NCBI RefSeq assembly: GCF_014836755.1
Contig: NZ_JACSQF010000001.1
Location: 118,181 to 182,180, forward strand
DNA length: 64,000 nucleotides
Direction: 5' to 3'
Source: Oerskovia merdavium
Lineage (GTDB): Bacteria > Actinomycetota > Actinomycetes > Actinomycetales > Cellulomonadaceae
The position numbers and the translations under genes were made by a program. Under the pieces are notes generated by a model. The model was not told the DNA's origin and did not search any database. It saw nothing but the letters and a program-made list of their open reading frames with translations. Positions 48,414 to 60,568 of this stretch are shown here, piece after piece. Within the stretch, counting starts at the first letter, position 1. Each line of letters begins with the position of its first letter.

Positions 48414-49757
48414 GTGACCAGCGACCTTCCTGCCGCCCGCTCCGACGAGACCGCCCTCGACCCGGCCGCATGGCCCGCGCCCAGCCGGACCGGCGCGACC
48501 GCCGGCGGTCCGCTCGACGCGACCGTCGCGGTCCCCGGGTCCAAGTCGCTCACGAACCGCCTCCTGGTCCTCGCGGCCCTGGCCGACGGGCCCGGCGTCC
48601 TGCGCGGCGCGCTGCGCAGCCGCGACACCGACCTCATGGCCGCCGCGCTGCGCGACCTGGGCGTGGGCATCACCGAGGGCGACGTCCCCAGCGAGCTGCA
48701 CGTGACTCCCGGCGACCTGCGCGGCCCCGCCCAGATCGACTGCGGGCTCGCGGGCACGGTCATGCGCTTCGTGCCCGCGGTCGCGGCCCTGGCCGACGGC
48801 ACCGTGCGGTTCGACGGCGACGAGGGTGCCCGCGTGCGGCCCATGGGCCCCGTGCTCGACGCGCTGCGCGACCTGGGCGTGCCCGTCGAGGGCCAGGACA
48901 CCCTGCCCTTCACCATCACGGGGCACGGCGCGGTGCGCGGCGGCACGGTCGACGTCGACGCGTCGGGGTCGAGCCAGTTCGTCTCGGGTCTGCTGCTCGC
49001 CGCGGCCCGGTTCGACCAGGGCCTCACGCTGCGCCACGTCGGGCCCACGCTCCCGAGCGTGCCCCACATCGACATGACCGTCGAGGTCCTGCGCGAGGTC
49101 GGCGTGCACGTCGACGACTCGCGCCCCCTGACCTGGACCGTGTCGCCCGGCCCCATCGCGGCGCGCGACGTCTACGTCGAGCCCGACCTCTCGAACGCCG
49201 GCCCCTTCCTCGCCGCGGCCCTCGTGGTCGGCGGCACGGTGCGCGTGCCGGGCTGGCCCACGGTCACGACCCAGCCGGGCGCCATGATGGCCGAGCTCCT
49301 CACGGCGATGGGCGGCCAGGCAGAGCTGGTCGACGGCGTCATGGTCGTGACCGGGACCGGTGAGATCCGCGGGATCGACATCGACCTGCACGAGGCCGGC
49401 GAGCTCGCCCCCACCATCGCGGCCCTCGCCGCGCTGGCCGACTCCCCCAGCAGGCTGCGCGGCATCGCGCACCTGCGCGGGCACGAGACCGACCGCCTGG
49501 CCGCGCTCGCGACCGAGATCACGCGCCTCGGCGGTCAGGCCGAGCAGACGCACGACGGCCTCGTCATCACCCCGCGCCCGCTGCACGGCACCACGTTCCG
49601 GACGTACCACGACCACCGCATGGCGACCTCGGCGGCTCTGATCGGGCTGCGCGTCCCGGGCGTGCTCGTGGAGAACGTCGGCACGACCGCCAAGACCCTC
49701 CCCGGCTTCACGGACATGTGGGGCCGCATGCTGACCGCCGAGGGATCGGCGAGCTGA
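48414..49757 (+). CDS. aroA: 3-phosphoshikimate 1-carboxyvinyltransferase (EPSP synthase)
   Basis: AroA transfers enolpyruvate from PEP to shikimate-3-phosphate. The 447-residue protein has [20 protein letters not shown] near residue 40 (binding Lys and Ser), [44 protein letters not shown] and [16 protein letters not shown] (PEP site), and the catalytic Asp/His region [16 protein letters not shown] 30-residue Ala/Pro-rich N-terminal tail precedes the fold. The GTG start is 7 nt after a -10 box. It overlaps rsgA by one base. Confidence 0.96.
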   Translation: MTSDLPAARSDETALDPAAWPAPSRTGATAGGPLDATVAVPGSKSLTNRLLVLAALADGPGVLRGALRSRDTDLMAAALRDLGVGITEGDVPSELHVTPGDLRGPAQIDCGLAGTVMRFVPAVAALADGTVRFDGDEGARVRPMGPVLDALRDLGVPVEGQDTLPFTITGHGAVRGGTVDVDASGSSQFVSGLLLAAARFDQGLTLRHVGPTLPSVPHIDMTVEVLREVGVHVDDSRPLTWTVSPGPIAARDVYVEPDLSNAGPFLAAALVVGGTVRVPGWPTVTTQPGAMMAELLTAMGGQAELVDGVMVVTGTGEIRGIDIDLHEAGELAPTIAALAALADSPSRLRGIAHLRGHETDRLAALATEITRLGGQAEQTHDGLVITPRPLHGTTFRTYHDHRMATSAALIGLRVPGVLVENVGTTAKTLPGFTDMWGRMLTAEGSAS

Positions 49758-50890
49758 TGGCGCGGCGCGTCCGCGACGAGTCCGACTTCCGCGACCGGGC
49801 GAGCAACAAGAACTCGCGCCCGCGGACCAAGCAGCGTCCCCAGCACGAGGACGCCGAGACCGGGCTCGTCACGGGCGTCGACCGCGGGCGCTACACGCTC
49901 CTGCTCGACGAGAACACCCCCGACGAGCGCACGATCCTCGCGATGAAGGCCCGCGAGCTGACCCGCAACCGCGTGGTGTGCGGCGACCGCGTGGACATCG
50001 TCGGGGACACCACGGGCGAGGACGGGACGCTCGCGCGGATCGTGCGCATCCAGGAACGCACCTCGACGCTGCGCCGCACGGCCGACGACACCGACCCGTA
50101 CGAGCGCATCATCGTGGCGAACGCGGACCAGCTCGTGATCGTCACGGCCCTGGCCCAGCCCGAGCCCCGCACGCGCATGATCGACCGCTGCGTCGTGGCC
50201 GCGTACGACGCGGGCATGGACGTCCTGCTGTGCCTCACCAAGGCGGACCTCGCGGACGCGACGCCCCTGCGCGAGCTCTACGAGCCCATCGGGGTCAAGG
50301 TCGTGGTGACGCGACGGGTGCACGACGACGGGACCGCCGACGGGTTCGAGCAGGAGGGGCGCAGCGGCCACGGCGACGAGCCGGGCCACAACAGCTCGGA
50401 CACGGCCGAGGACGCGTGGCGGATCGAGCCGCTCGAGGCCGTGCGGGCCGAGCTCGAGGGCCGCACGTCGGTGCTCGTGGGCCACTCCGGGGTCGGCAAG
50501 TCGACGCTCGTCAACGCGCTCGTCCCGGACGCCTACCGCGCCACGGGCGTCGTCAACGACGTGACGGGCCGCGGCCGGCACACCTCGACGTCGGCGGTCG
50601 CGCTGCGCCTGCCCGACGCCGACGGCAACCCCGCCGGGTGGGTCATCGACACGCCCGGCGTGCGCTCGTTCGGGCTCGCGCACGTCGACGTCGAGAACCT
50701 CCTCAAGGCGTTCGACGACCTCGACGTGGTCGCCGAGGACTGTCCGCGCGGCTGCACGCACCTCGACGGCGCGCCCGACTGCGCGCTCGACGACTGGCTC
50801 GAGGCCTCGCCCGAGGAGGAGAAGGCGGCGCGCACGGCGCGTGTCGAGTCGTTCCGCCGTCTGCTGGCCGCGCGCACCGGTACGGTGTGA
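49757..50890 (+). CDS. rsgA: Ribosome small-subunit GTPase RsgA
   Basis: RsgA is a circularly permuted GTPase that helps 30S maturation. It is 377 residues. OB domain: TGLVTGVDRGRYTLLLDEN. GTPase motifs in permuted order: LCLTKADLADA (G4), GHSGVGKSTLVNALVP (G1) and IDTPGVRSFGLAHVD (G3). The C-terminal zinc finger is EDCPRGCTHLDGAPDCAL. An acidic, Gly/Ser-rich insertion (about 190-220) interrupts the domain. The ATG overlaps the aroA TGA. This order aroA-rsgA-hisN is typical of actinobacteria. Confidence 0.95.
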   Translation: MARRVRDESDFRDRASNKNSRPRTKQRPQHEDAETGLVTGVDRGRYTLLLDENTPDERTILAMKARELTRNRVVCGDRVDIVGDTTGEDGTLARIVRIQERTSTLRRTADDTDPYERIIVANADQLVIVTALAQPEPRTRMIDRCVVAAYDAGMDVLLCLTKADLADATPLRELYEPIGVKVVVTRRVHDDGTADGFEQEGRSGHGDEPGHNSSDTAEDAWRIEPLEAVRAELEGRTSVLVGHSGVGKSTLVNALVPDAYRATGVVNDVTGRGRHTSTSAVALRLPDADGNPAGWVIDTPGVRSFGLAHVDVENLLKAFDDLDVVAEDCPRGCTHLDGAPDCALDDWLEASPEEEKAARTARVESFRRLLAARTGTV

Positions 50891-50893
50891 GCC

Positions 50894-51673
50894 ATGCCGA
50901 CCTACGACGACGACCTGCGCCTGGCTCACGTGATCGCCGACCAGGTCGACTCCCACACCATGTCCCGCTTCAAGGCCCTCGACCTGACCGTGGAGTCCAA
51001 GCCGGACAACACCCCGGTGAGCGACGCGGACCGCACGGCCGAGGAGATCATCCGCAGCCACCTCTCGCGGGCTCGCGGCCGTGACGCGATCGTCGGCGAG
51101 GAGTTCGGCGAGTCCGGGCACGGCGCGCGGCGCTGGATCGTCGACCCGATCGACGGGACCAAGAACTTCGTCCGCGGCGTCCCCGTGTGGGCCACGCTCA
51201 TCGCGCTGGCCGACGGCGACGAGGTCGTCGTCGGGCTCGTGTCCGCGCCCGCGCTGGGCCGCCGCTGGTGGGCCGCCAAGGGCACGGGCGCGTGGACGGG
51301 GCGCTCGCTCGCGGCCGCGAGCCGCCTGAGCGTGTCCAAGGTCAGCAGGCTCGAGGACGCGTCGCTGTCCTACTCGTCGCTGTCCGGCTGGGAGGAGCGC
51401 GGCAAGCTCGACGCGTTCCTCGACCTGACCCGCGAGACGTGGCGCACGCGCGCCTACGGCGACTTCTGGTCCTACATGCTCGTCGCGGAGGGTGCCGTGG
51501 ACGCGGCCGCCGAGCCCGAGCTCGAGCTCTACGACATGGCCGCCCTGGTCCCCATCGTGACCGAGGCCGGCGGGAGCTTCACGTCGCTCGACGGCGCGCC
51601 CGGACCGTGGGGCGGCAACGCCGTGGCGACCAACGGGCTGCTGCACGACGACGTCCTGGGCCGGCTGTCCTGA
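50894..51673 (+). CDS. hisN: Histidinol-phosphatase, inositol monophosphatase family
   Basis: The 259-residue Mg2+-dependent phosphatase makes L-histidinol from its phosphate. The metal-binding motifs are [31 protein letters not shown] and [17 protein letters not shown]. The sequence ([20 protein letters not shown] and [16 protein letters not shown]) resembles the actinobacterial HisN. It begins 3 nt after rsgA and is likely cotranscribed. Another IMPase-type substrate cannot be excluded. Confidence 0.92.
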   Translation: MPTYDDDLRLAHVIADQVDSHTMSRFKALDLTVESKPDNTPVSDADRTAEEIIRSHLSRARGRDAIVGEEFGESGHGARRWIVDPIDGTKNFVRGVPVWATLIALADGDEVVVGLVSAPALGRRWWAAKGTGAWTGRSLAAASRLSVSKVSRLEDASLSYSSLSGWEERGKLDAFLDLTRETWRTRAYGDFWSYMLVAEGAVDAAAEPELELYDMAALVPIVTEAGGSFTSLDGAPGPWGGNAVATNGLLHDDVLGRLS

Positions 51674-51716
51674 CGGGTCCGTCGTGAGCTGCTGACGGGC
51701 TTCTCCTACCTGCCGA

Positions 51717-51765
51717 GAACGAGGTTGTGGTCGCTATCCGTGGGATAGCGACCACAACCTTGTTC
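51717..51765. repeat. Long AT-richer hairpin between convergent genes
   Basis: A 23-bp stem runs from 51717-51739 (GAACGAGGTTGTGGTCGCTA and CC) to 51743-51765 with a GTG loop and one mismatch position. It is longer and less GC-rich than the other hairpins here. It may be a bidirectional terminator or a dispersed palindromic element. Confidence 0.8.
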
Positions 51766-51774
51766 TGGGCACGA

Positions 51775-52299
51775 CTACTTCTCGCGCGGCACGCTCTTGA
51801 GCTCCGACCAGTCGTACCAGAGCAGGTCGCGCTCGCTCACGCGGTCGAGGGCCGCGTCGAGGTCCTCGTCGCGGTCCTCGTCGGCGGCTGCGAAGACGTC
51901 GGCGATGTCGGTCGCGGCCTCGGGCTCGTCGACGTGGACGCACACGATCCGCACCTCGGGGATGGTCGCGGTCACCTCGACCGCGCTGGGCGCGACGTCT
52001 TCGGCGGTCTCGCCGCCGCGGGGCTCGGTCAGCGAGACCATCTCGTCGGGGACGTCGACGGTCACGACGAGACGCTGACGCGGGGCGCCGACCCGGCCGG
52101 CGATGAGCGCGAGGGAGTCGTCGGCGGCCTCGAGGGCCGCGGCGAACTCCAGGCCCTCCTCGTCCTCGTCGGGCAGCTCGCGGGAGAGGGCGGACGTGAC
52201 GGCGTGAGCGGCTCGCGGAGCGAGCGACCACACGGCCTCGTCGCCGGTCACGGTGACGGCGTCGAGCTCGTCGACGGTGGCGGGAACGTAGATGCGCAT
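51775..52299 (-). CDS. DUF6912-like conserved protein
   Basis: The 174-residue protein starts MRIYVPATVDELDAVTVTGD, the pattern I recall for DUF6912, an actinobacterial family of unknown function. Alternating strands and helices (RLVVTVDVPDEMVSL, IVCVHVDEPEAATDIADVFA) and the C-terminal ERDLLWYDWSEL are recognisable. There is no signal or membrane segment. It starts 4 nt after the CpaE-like gene and is likely its operon partner. Function unknown. Confidence 0.8.
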   Translation of the reverse strand: MRIYVPATVDELDAVTVTGDEAVWSLAPRAAHAVTSALSRELPDEDEEGLEFAAALEAADDSLALIAGRVGAPRQRLVVTVDVPDEMVSLTEPRGGETAEDVAPSAVEVTATIPEVRIVCVHVDEPEAATDIADVFAAADEDRDEDLDAALDRVSERDLLWYDWSELKSVPREK

Positions 52300-52303
52300 G
52301 GGA

Positions 52304-53725
52304 TCAGTGTGCCGGTTCCGGGACGCGTTCGCGTGATCCGCCCGCTGCGGGAGCCACCGGCACGGCTCCGACCTCGGTCCGCACCCGTTGCGCCAGGGCC
52401 ACGATCGCGTGCCGTACCGCTGCCTCGGGCGCCAGCTCGGCGAGCGTCCGCCCCGCGAGGAGCGCCGCGTCGAGCGAGGCCCGGTCGTCGGGCAGCACGT
52501 GCAGGTCCACGACTCCCCCGTACCGACCGAGGGCGTCGCGGACGGCCGCCTCGGGGCGCGGCCCCGCCGCCGAGGCGCGGACGCGGTTCGCGACGACGAT
52601 CCTGTGCGCGCCTGCTCCTGCGCCCGAGTCGGCGAGCTCGGTGAGTCCCCGCACGAGCCGCTGGATCCCGATGGCATCTGATCCCCCCACGACGAGCACG
52701 GCGTCCGCTGCGGCGAGCGCGCTGAGCGTCGCACCGTTGCGCTGGGGAGCTCGGGTGTCGTAGGTGAGGAGCTCGTCCTGCTCGATCCCGAACCCGCAGT
52801 CGATCACGGTCCAGTCCGCGAGAGCCCTGCCGTGCTCCCAGACGACGTCGAGCGACGACCCCGGGAGCTCGGGCCAGCGCGCGGCGCGGGCGATCCCGGT
52901 GAGGACGCGCAGGTGCGGTGCGACCTCGGGGGCCAGGTGGGCGAGTCCGGCGAGGTCGAGCGCGCCGTGGCTCGCGCTGCGTGCCGCCGCGGCGATCCCG
53001 GACGACTCGTCGAGCAGCCCGAGATGCTGGGCCACGGATCCGGCGTAGGTGTCCGCGTCGACCAGGAGCACGTCCTGGGGCCGGGGGCTTCCCGTGCCCG
53101 ACGACCGGCCCTTCTTCCGGCGTCCTCGTCGACCCCTGCCGGTCCCGCGCTCGGGCCCCAGTCCCGCCAGCTCCGCGGCGAGGTGCACCGCGACCGTGGT
53201 CCGCCCGGGTGCGCCCGTGGGACCCCAGACGGCGAGCACCCGTCCCCGGCGCGACTCGACCGGCACCGGGGGTGCGCCTCCCGGTAGACCTGAGCCTCGA
53301 CCTGCCGGGGGCGCTCCCGGGCCGTCGGCAGGTCCTGTGCCGCTCCCTCGGCCCCGCGCCTCGTCCCGCACCGTCTCGACGAGCACCGAGGTCGGCGTGC
53401 CCTCGTCGAGGACCACGTCGATCCCGATCGCCCGCAACCGGTCGGCGAGCCAGCCCTGTCCGTCGGCGAGGGCCACGACGCGCACCCCGTGCTCGTGCAG
53501 GTGGGCCACGGCCTCCCGGTCGATGCCCGGCAGGTCGGCCGAGATCACCGCTGCCGTCCCCGCTCCCGCGCCGGCCGCCGCCAGGAGCTCGGTGAGGTCG
53601 GCGCAGCGGCGCGCGACCGTGACCCCTGATCCTGGCCTCGTGAGTGCTGTCACCACGACCGTCTCGCTGTCTCCGCGCACGGCACACAGGACGGAGGCCA
53701 GGGGCGCGGTCGGTTCGTGCGTCAT
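52304..53725 (-). CDS. CpaE/ParA-like P-loop protein
   Basis: The 473-residue protein has an N-terminal receiver-like domain (AAVISADLPGIDREAVAHL, with few phospho-residues) and a Gly/Pro-rich linker (about 125-160), then a ParA/MinD-type domain. The deviant P-loop is GPTGAPGRTT (168-177), with Arg175 where Lys is expected. Switch residues DVLLVDADTYAGSVAQHLGL, WTVIDCGFGIEQDE and DAVLVVGGSDAIGIQRLVRG follow. Such CpaE-type proteins localise Tad pili; the actinobacterial version (Ssd-like) also affects septation. No pilus genes are nearby. The ATG overlaps the SAF stop (ATGA). Confidence 0.82.
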   Translation of the reverse strand: MTHEPTAPLASVLCAVRGDSETVVVTALTRPGSGVTVARRCADLTELLAAAGAGAGTAAVISADLPGIDREAVAHLHEHGVRVVALADGQGWLADRLRAIGIDVVLDEGTPTSVLVETVRDEARGRGSGTGPADGPGAPPAGRGSGLPGGAPPVPVESRRGRVLAVWGPTGAPGRTTVAVHLAAELAGLGPERGTGRGRRGRRKKGRSSGTGSPRPQDVLLVDADTYAGSVAQHLGLLDESSGIAAAARSASHGALDLAGLAHLAPEVAPHLRVLTGIARAARWPELPGSSLDVVWEHGRALADWTVIDCGFGIEQDELLTYDTRAPQRNGATLSALAAADAVLVVGGSDAIGIQRLVRGLTELADSGAGAGAHRIVVANRVRASAAGPRPEAAVRDALGRYGGVVDLHVLPDDRASLDAALLAGRTLAELAPEAAVRHAIVALAQRVRTEVGAVPVAPAAGGSRERVPEPAH

Positions 53726-54411
53726 GACGCTCCCCCGGCGACCGGCACGACGGCGATCTCGCCCTCTGCGGCGAGAGCCCCCAGGACCTCGGGCAACGAG
53801 TCGGTCGGGACGAGCACGTGGAGCGTCGTCGCACCACCGGTGACGAGCGAGCCCGATGCCTCCGCGACCTGCGCCACGACGACCTGACCCACGAGCTCGT
53901 GCGGCGGTTCCGGGGCCGGGGACTCGTCCGCCCCGACTGCTCCTGCCCCTCTCGTGCTCGACGCGTCCGGGACGAACCAGACGTCCACGAGCGCGCCGTC
54001 CGTGACCCGGTCCGACAGCCCTCCGGTGACCGAGATGGCCACGGGACGTACCGCGAGGTCGGCTGGGTCACCGACCGCACTTCGCGGGACGAGCTCGCCC
54101 TCCCCGACGACGCGCAGCGCCACGAGGCCCTCGGGCACCGCCTCGCCCGCGACGAAGTAGGCGTCCTCCCCCGCCCCGAGGCGGACGTCGACGGTCCGGA
54201 GCGCGCCCAGGTCGAGCGGCTCGCCCGGGGTGAGCGGCCCCGCCGCGGCATAGACCGCGACGGTCCGTCCTGCCGTCGACACGGCCCACGACCCGAGCGC
54301 CACGGAGCCGGCCACGAGGACGATCCCGAGCACGAGTCGCGGGTCGCGCCAGGTGGGTCTGCGTATCCGTGCCACGGTCGGCGTGGGCGGGCGGTCGATC
54401 GTGCTCGTCAT
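53722..54411 (-). CDS. SAF-domain membrane protein (CpaB/RcpC-like)
   Basis: The 229-residue protein has a short cytoplasmic part, one membrane helix (LVLGIVLVAGSVALGSWAV near 30-48) and an extracytoplasmic SAF domain (AAGPLTPGEPLDLGALRTVD, ALRVVGEGELVPRSAVG) typical of CpaB/RcpC of Tad pili and of FlgA chaperones. The ATG at 54411 is the first good start. It is coupled to the CpaE-like gene. The pairing implies a pilus-like or envelope-assembly role, but the machinery is not in the window. Confidence 0.82.
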   Translation of the reverse strand: MTSTIDRPPTPTVARIRRPTWRDPRLVLGIVLVAGSVALGSWAVSTAGRTVAVYAAAGPLTPGEPLDLGALRTVDVRLGAGEDAYFVAGEAVPEGLVALRVVGEGELVPRSAVGDPADLAVRPVAISVTGGLSDRVTDGALVDVWFVPDASSTRGAGAVGADESPAPEPPHELVGQVVVAQVAEASGSLVTGGATTLHVLVPTDSLPEVLGALAAEGEIAVVPVAGGAS

Positions 54412-54613
54412 GAGGATCCGTTTCGTCGGGTCGGTCGAGGGCGGGGGCAAGGTCGGACGCTGCAGGTCGGGGCGCCGCCGCGACCCGCCTTTCGAGCAGG
54501 GCCGGGCAGCATGCTCGTGCACATCATGGCTGCTAGGAGGTGGGGGCGGGAGGTGGCCTCGGGGTGGCTGTGGACAACTCCGCCCATCCGGTGCCCCGTG
54601 GAAGAATGTCGGC

Positions 54614-54829
54614 ATGGCACCGCGTTTTCTCACTCTCGCCGACGTGACGGAGGAGCTCAACATCTCCGCAGCACAGGCGTACGCCCTGGTCCGCAGCGGC
54701 GACCTGCCGGCGATCCAGGTCGGCGGGCGCGGGCAGTGGCGAGTCGAGGCCACCGAGCTCGAGGGATACATCCAGCGCATGTACCAGCAGACGCGCACGC
54801 GCATCGACGCCGGGGACTTCGAGGGCTGA
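54614..54829 (+). CDS. Excisionase/MerR-type small HTH protein
   Basis: The 71-residue protein begins MAPRFLTLADVTEELNISAA and carries the helix-turn-helix followed by QAYALVRSGDLPAIQVGGRG and QWRVEATELEGYIQRM, the excisionase-family fold found in small actinobacterial DNA-binding proteins (BldC/AlpA-like in size). It is divergent from the SAF gene with a 202-nt intergenic region, so it could regulate that pair. No phage genes are nearby, so it is probably not a true excisionase. Confidence 0.85.
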   Translation: MAPRFLTLADVTEELNISAAQAYALVRSGDLPAIQVGGRGQWRVEATELEGYIQRMYQQTRTRIDAGDFEG

Positions 54830-54944
54830 GCCGCTCGTACCCGTCGGGGCCGTCCGTCGACGGAGCGCGCCTACCCGAGGCGTGCGGCACCCGCCCGGCA
54901 CGACTGCCCGACCCTTCTGCCCCTGCATCCCCCTGCACCGGCCC

Positions 54945-55484
54945 CTAGGTCTCGCTCACGCACACCAGTGCGGAGAACGGCACGATTCGGCCCGACCCGG
55001 CCGTCCTGCCCGGCCCCTGGTCGTGTCGCGGCTCTTCGATGTCCAGGTGGTCCCTGCCGACCCGTGCGATCCGACCGTCCAGCTGACCAGACGTGGTCCG
55101 GACGCGGACCGGAGCACGGTCGCGCATGAGTGCGCGCAGCACCGCACCGAGCGACCTGCCCACCTCCACGTGCGAGGCAGGCGTCAGGGCGTTGCGGGTC
55201 AGGCCGGAGATCGACGCGATCGCGGTCAGCGGCACGACGTGCTGTCGCGACCTCTCGGCCAGGAGGACCCACTCAGGAGCCACGTCGCGCACCTCGGCAG
55301 CCAGACGGTGCCCGTCGGCGAGGTGAAGGTCCAGCGGCCCGCCCACGGCCGCACGCAGCCGGTCCGTCAGCAGGATCGTCGCCTGCTCTGCGCGGGTGAG
55401 CTCGGCGACGGCCTGCATCCCGTCGGCGACCTCCGCCGCATCGAGCTGTGCCGCGAGATCGGCGAACAAGAGGTCCCAGCGCAC
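54945..55484 (-). CDS. Conserved hypothetical protein
   Basis: The 179-residue protein starts MRWDLLFADLAAQLDAAEV. A helical N-terminus (LTRAEQATILLTDRLRAAVG) is followed by two similar beta-rich segments (LDLHLADGHRLAAEVRDVAP and VRVRTTSGQLDGRIARVGRD), each suggesting a small SH3- or LSm-like barrel, the second ending HLDIEEP. I do not recognise the family. GTG start. A TAGCGT 10 nt upstream might be a -10. It diverges from the LysM gene. Confidence 0.7.
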   Translation of the reverse strand: MRWDLLFADLAAQLDAAEVADGMQAVAELTRAEQATILLTDRLRAAVGGPLDLHLADGHRLAAEVRDVAPEWVLLAERSRQHVVPLTAIASISGLTRNALTPASHVEVGRSLGAVLRALMRDRAPVRVRTTSGQLDGRIARVGRDHLDIEEPRHDQGPGRTAGSGRIVPFSALVCVSET

Positions 55485-55569
55485 GCGGACACGCTAGTGC
55501 CTAACCGGGGGGTTTCGTCCAGACCTGTCCGCAGTGCGGCCTCCCTCTGGACAAGACAAGAAGGATCCA

Positions 55570-55601
55570 GTTTGATGTAACCAGATCAAACGCGATCAAA
55601 C
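55570..55601. promoter_or_regulatory. Three ATCAAAC half-sites upstream of the LysM gene
   Basis: GTTTGAT (55570-55576) and ATCAAAC (55585-55591) form an inverted repeat with 8-bp spacing, and a second ATCAAAC follows at 55595-55601 exactly 10 bp later. This AT-rich cluster stands out in the region. It is a probable operator between the divergent genes; the regulator is unknown. Confidence 0.55.
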
Positions 55602-55651
55602 GCGATGATCAGGGGTGCACGCACGGAAGTCACCGTCTTCAGGGGGAAGCA

Positions 55652-56755
55652 ATGACGCAGCAGTCTCGGTACGCACAGGACGGCGAGCACGGTCGACGCG
55701 CGCCGCGGCTCGCGGCTCTCGTCGCTCTCTCGACCGCGGGCGGGCTCGCCGCAGCACTCCTCGCGGGACGGGGACTCCGCATGTTCCGGTCACTGCCGGA
55801 CTCTCACGTCGAGATGTACCTGGAGATTCTCGTGCTCGCCGTCGGTGCGACGCTCGCCGCGTGGGTCGCGACAACCTCTGCCCTGGCCCTCGCCTGTGTG
55901 ATCGCCCGGAGCGGCGGGCGGCGATGGGACGCGGGCGAGCGGCTCGTGCTGCGTCATGCGCCCGCAGCGGTCCGCCGGCTGGCCAGCATCGGCGTCTCGC
56001 TCTCGGTCGGTGCCGGGCTGGCCCTGGGAGCAGGCTCCGCGCAAGCCGCCGAGCCCCCGTCTGTACCGGAGCTCAGCGTGAACGGACCCGTCGTCGACCT
56101 GGGATGGCAACCCACCGCGCGGACGGACAGCCCGGTCGGCGACGAAGCGCACCAGCCTGCCGTGGGCTCGACCGACGGCCTCCCCGGGGACGCGGCCCAG
56201 GTCGCGCCCACGCCCTCGTCCAGTCCCCCGCCATCGGCAGGAGGCCAGCCCTACGCCCACGCCGACGGCTCGTCCCCCGAGCCGGGTCCTTCTGGTCCTG
56301 CGCTCGTCCCCCCCGGGTCCGCCTCCCGGTCGGCTGCACCGACGTCCGAGTCGTCCGCCGAGCCGACGACTCCCCACGCCGCGGCACAGTCGCCCCACGC
56401 CCCGACGGTCATGGACACCTCGCCGGCCGGGCGGCCTGACGTCGCCGCGACTGGTTCTCCGCAGCCCCCTCACGTTCCCCTCGGTCCGCTGCTCGGCTCC
56501 CCAGCACGGACCGCAGCGCCTTCCTCGACCATGACGTCGGATCCCGCCGCGCCCGCACCCTCTGTCGTGGAGATCGTCGTGCTCCGCGGCGACACCCTGT
56601 GGTCGATCGCGAGCAGGAGCCTGGGCCCGAACGCCTCTGACGCATCGGTCGCCACCGAGTGTCAGCGGTGGTTCGACGCCAACCGAGACGTCATCGGTGA
56701 CGATCCCGACCTCATCAAGCCTGGTCAGATCCTCAGCGCGCCCCGGTCTCCCTGA
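55652..56755 (+). CDS. LysM-domain membrane protein
   Basis: The 367-residue protein has three hydrophobic segments (about 20-43, 57-83 and 110-130), a long Pro/Ser/Ala-rich disordered stretch (about 140-305) and a C-terminal LysM domain (EIVVLRGDTLWSIASRSLGP, DDPDLIKPGQIL) that binds peptidoglycan. The ATG is preceded by AGGGGGAA. It lies between a divergent hypothetical gene and the Rv3235-like gene and could be part of an envelope module with the SAF/CpaE pair. Confidence 0.88.
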   Translation: MTQQSRYAQDGEHGRRAPRLAALVALSTAGGLAAALLAGRGLRMFRSLPDSHVEMYLEILVLAVGATLAAWVATTSALALACVIARSGGRRWDAGERLVLRHAPAAVRRLASIGVSLSVGAGLALGAGSAQAAEPPSVPELSVNGPVVDLGWQPTARTDSPVGDEAHQPAVGSTDGLPGDAAQVAPTPSSSPPPSAGGQPYAHADGSSPEPGPSGPALVPPGSASRSAAPTSESSAEPTTPHAAAQSPHAPTVMDTSPAGRPDVAATGSPQPPHVPLGPLLGSPARTAAPSSTMTSDPAAPAPSVVEIVVLRGDTLWSIASRSLGPNASDASVATECQRWFDANRDVIGDDPDLIKPGQILSAPRSP

Positions 56756-56877
56756 CCTCGACCGGGGCGACCGCCCCGGCACAGCACTTCCTCACGACCG
56801 GCTCCCGGCCGGTCCCACGTCTCGCCGAGGGGCGCTCGCACGGGCGCCCGGTCCCTTGTCGTACCCGAAGGAGCACC

Positions 56878-57405
56878 ATGTCGATCTCCACGGAGCCCCC
56901 CACCGTCCGCACCCTGCGCTCCGGCGCCGTCCCCCGCCACGAGCCCGTCGCGACCTTGCCGCGGGCCGGCCGCCGATCAGTACGGGTTCTGACGTTCGGC
57001 GGCCCACCCCAGTTCCCGCACTCCGAGGACCTGGAGGAGAGCGGCCGACCCGTGGTCACCGCGCCAGAGGCGGACCTGCCGGACCCGACCTCGATCTGCT
57101 GCTCGGTCGTCCGTGCCGCGATCGAGGTGCTGCGAGGCGAGCGCCCCGTCGCACAGCTCCAGCGCTGGCTCGCCCCCGACGTGTTCGACGCGATCGGTCG
57201 CCGCGCGCAGCTCACCCAGGGCGCGCCGGACCGCGTCGCGGCCTCCCGTCCCGTCGCGATCCGTCGAGCCAGGCTTCTGCGGCTCGGCGACACGGCCGCC
57301 GAGGCCACCATCGTCCTGGAGGACATGGACAGAGTGCGAGCGGCGGCCGTCCGACTCGAGGCACGACGCGGCGTGTGGCGCGTCGTGGTCCTCGAGATCG
57401 GCTGA
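56878..57405 (+). CDS. Rv3235-family protein
   Basis: The 175-residue protein resembles the actinobacterial Rv3235 family, usually found next to secA. The N-terminal 65 residues are Pro/Arg-rich and disordered; the conserved part covers about 75-175 (VVRAAIEVLRGERPVAQLQR, WLAPDVFDAIGRRAQL, ATIVLEDMDRVRAAAVRLEA, WRVVVLEIG) and looks alpha/beta. AAGGAG lies 4 nt before the ATG. It converges on secA with a 30-nt gap. Function unknown. Confidence 0.82.
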   Translation: MSISTEPPTVRTLRSGAVPRHEPVATLPRAGRRSVRVLTFGGPPQFPHSEDLEESGRPVVTAPEADLPDPTSICCSVVRAAIEVLRGERPVAQLQRWLAPDVFDAIGRRAQLTQGAPDRVAASRPVAIRRARLLRLGDTAAEATIVLEDMDRVRAAAVRLEARRGVWRVVVLEIG

Positions 57406-57435
57406 CCGCCGCTCGCAGTGCTCCTCGGGCGAGGA

Positions 57436-60435
<3,000 letters not shown>

Positions 60436-60568
60436 GCAGTACTCCCGTATCGATCGCGCCCCCGGGCCGGACGGTCCGGGGCGAATGCGAGGCGACCACC
60501 GTTCGGCAGTCGGCTGGATCACACCACAGACCATCGTAGGCGAGTCCCGAGCGTGGTAGGGCTTCTGT

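Noticed and set aside
54614-54829. True phage excisionase
   Set aside because: The fold fits, but no integrase or phage gene is near, and similar small HTH genes are common chromosomal regulators in actinobacteria.
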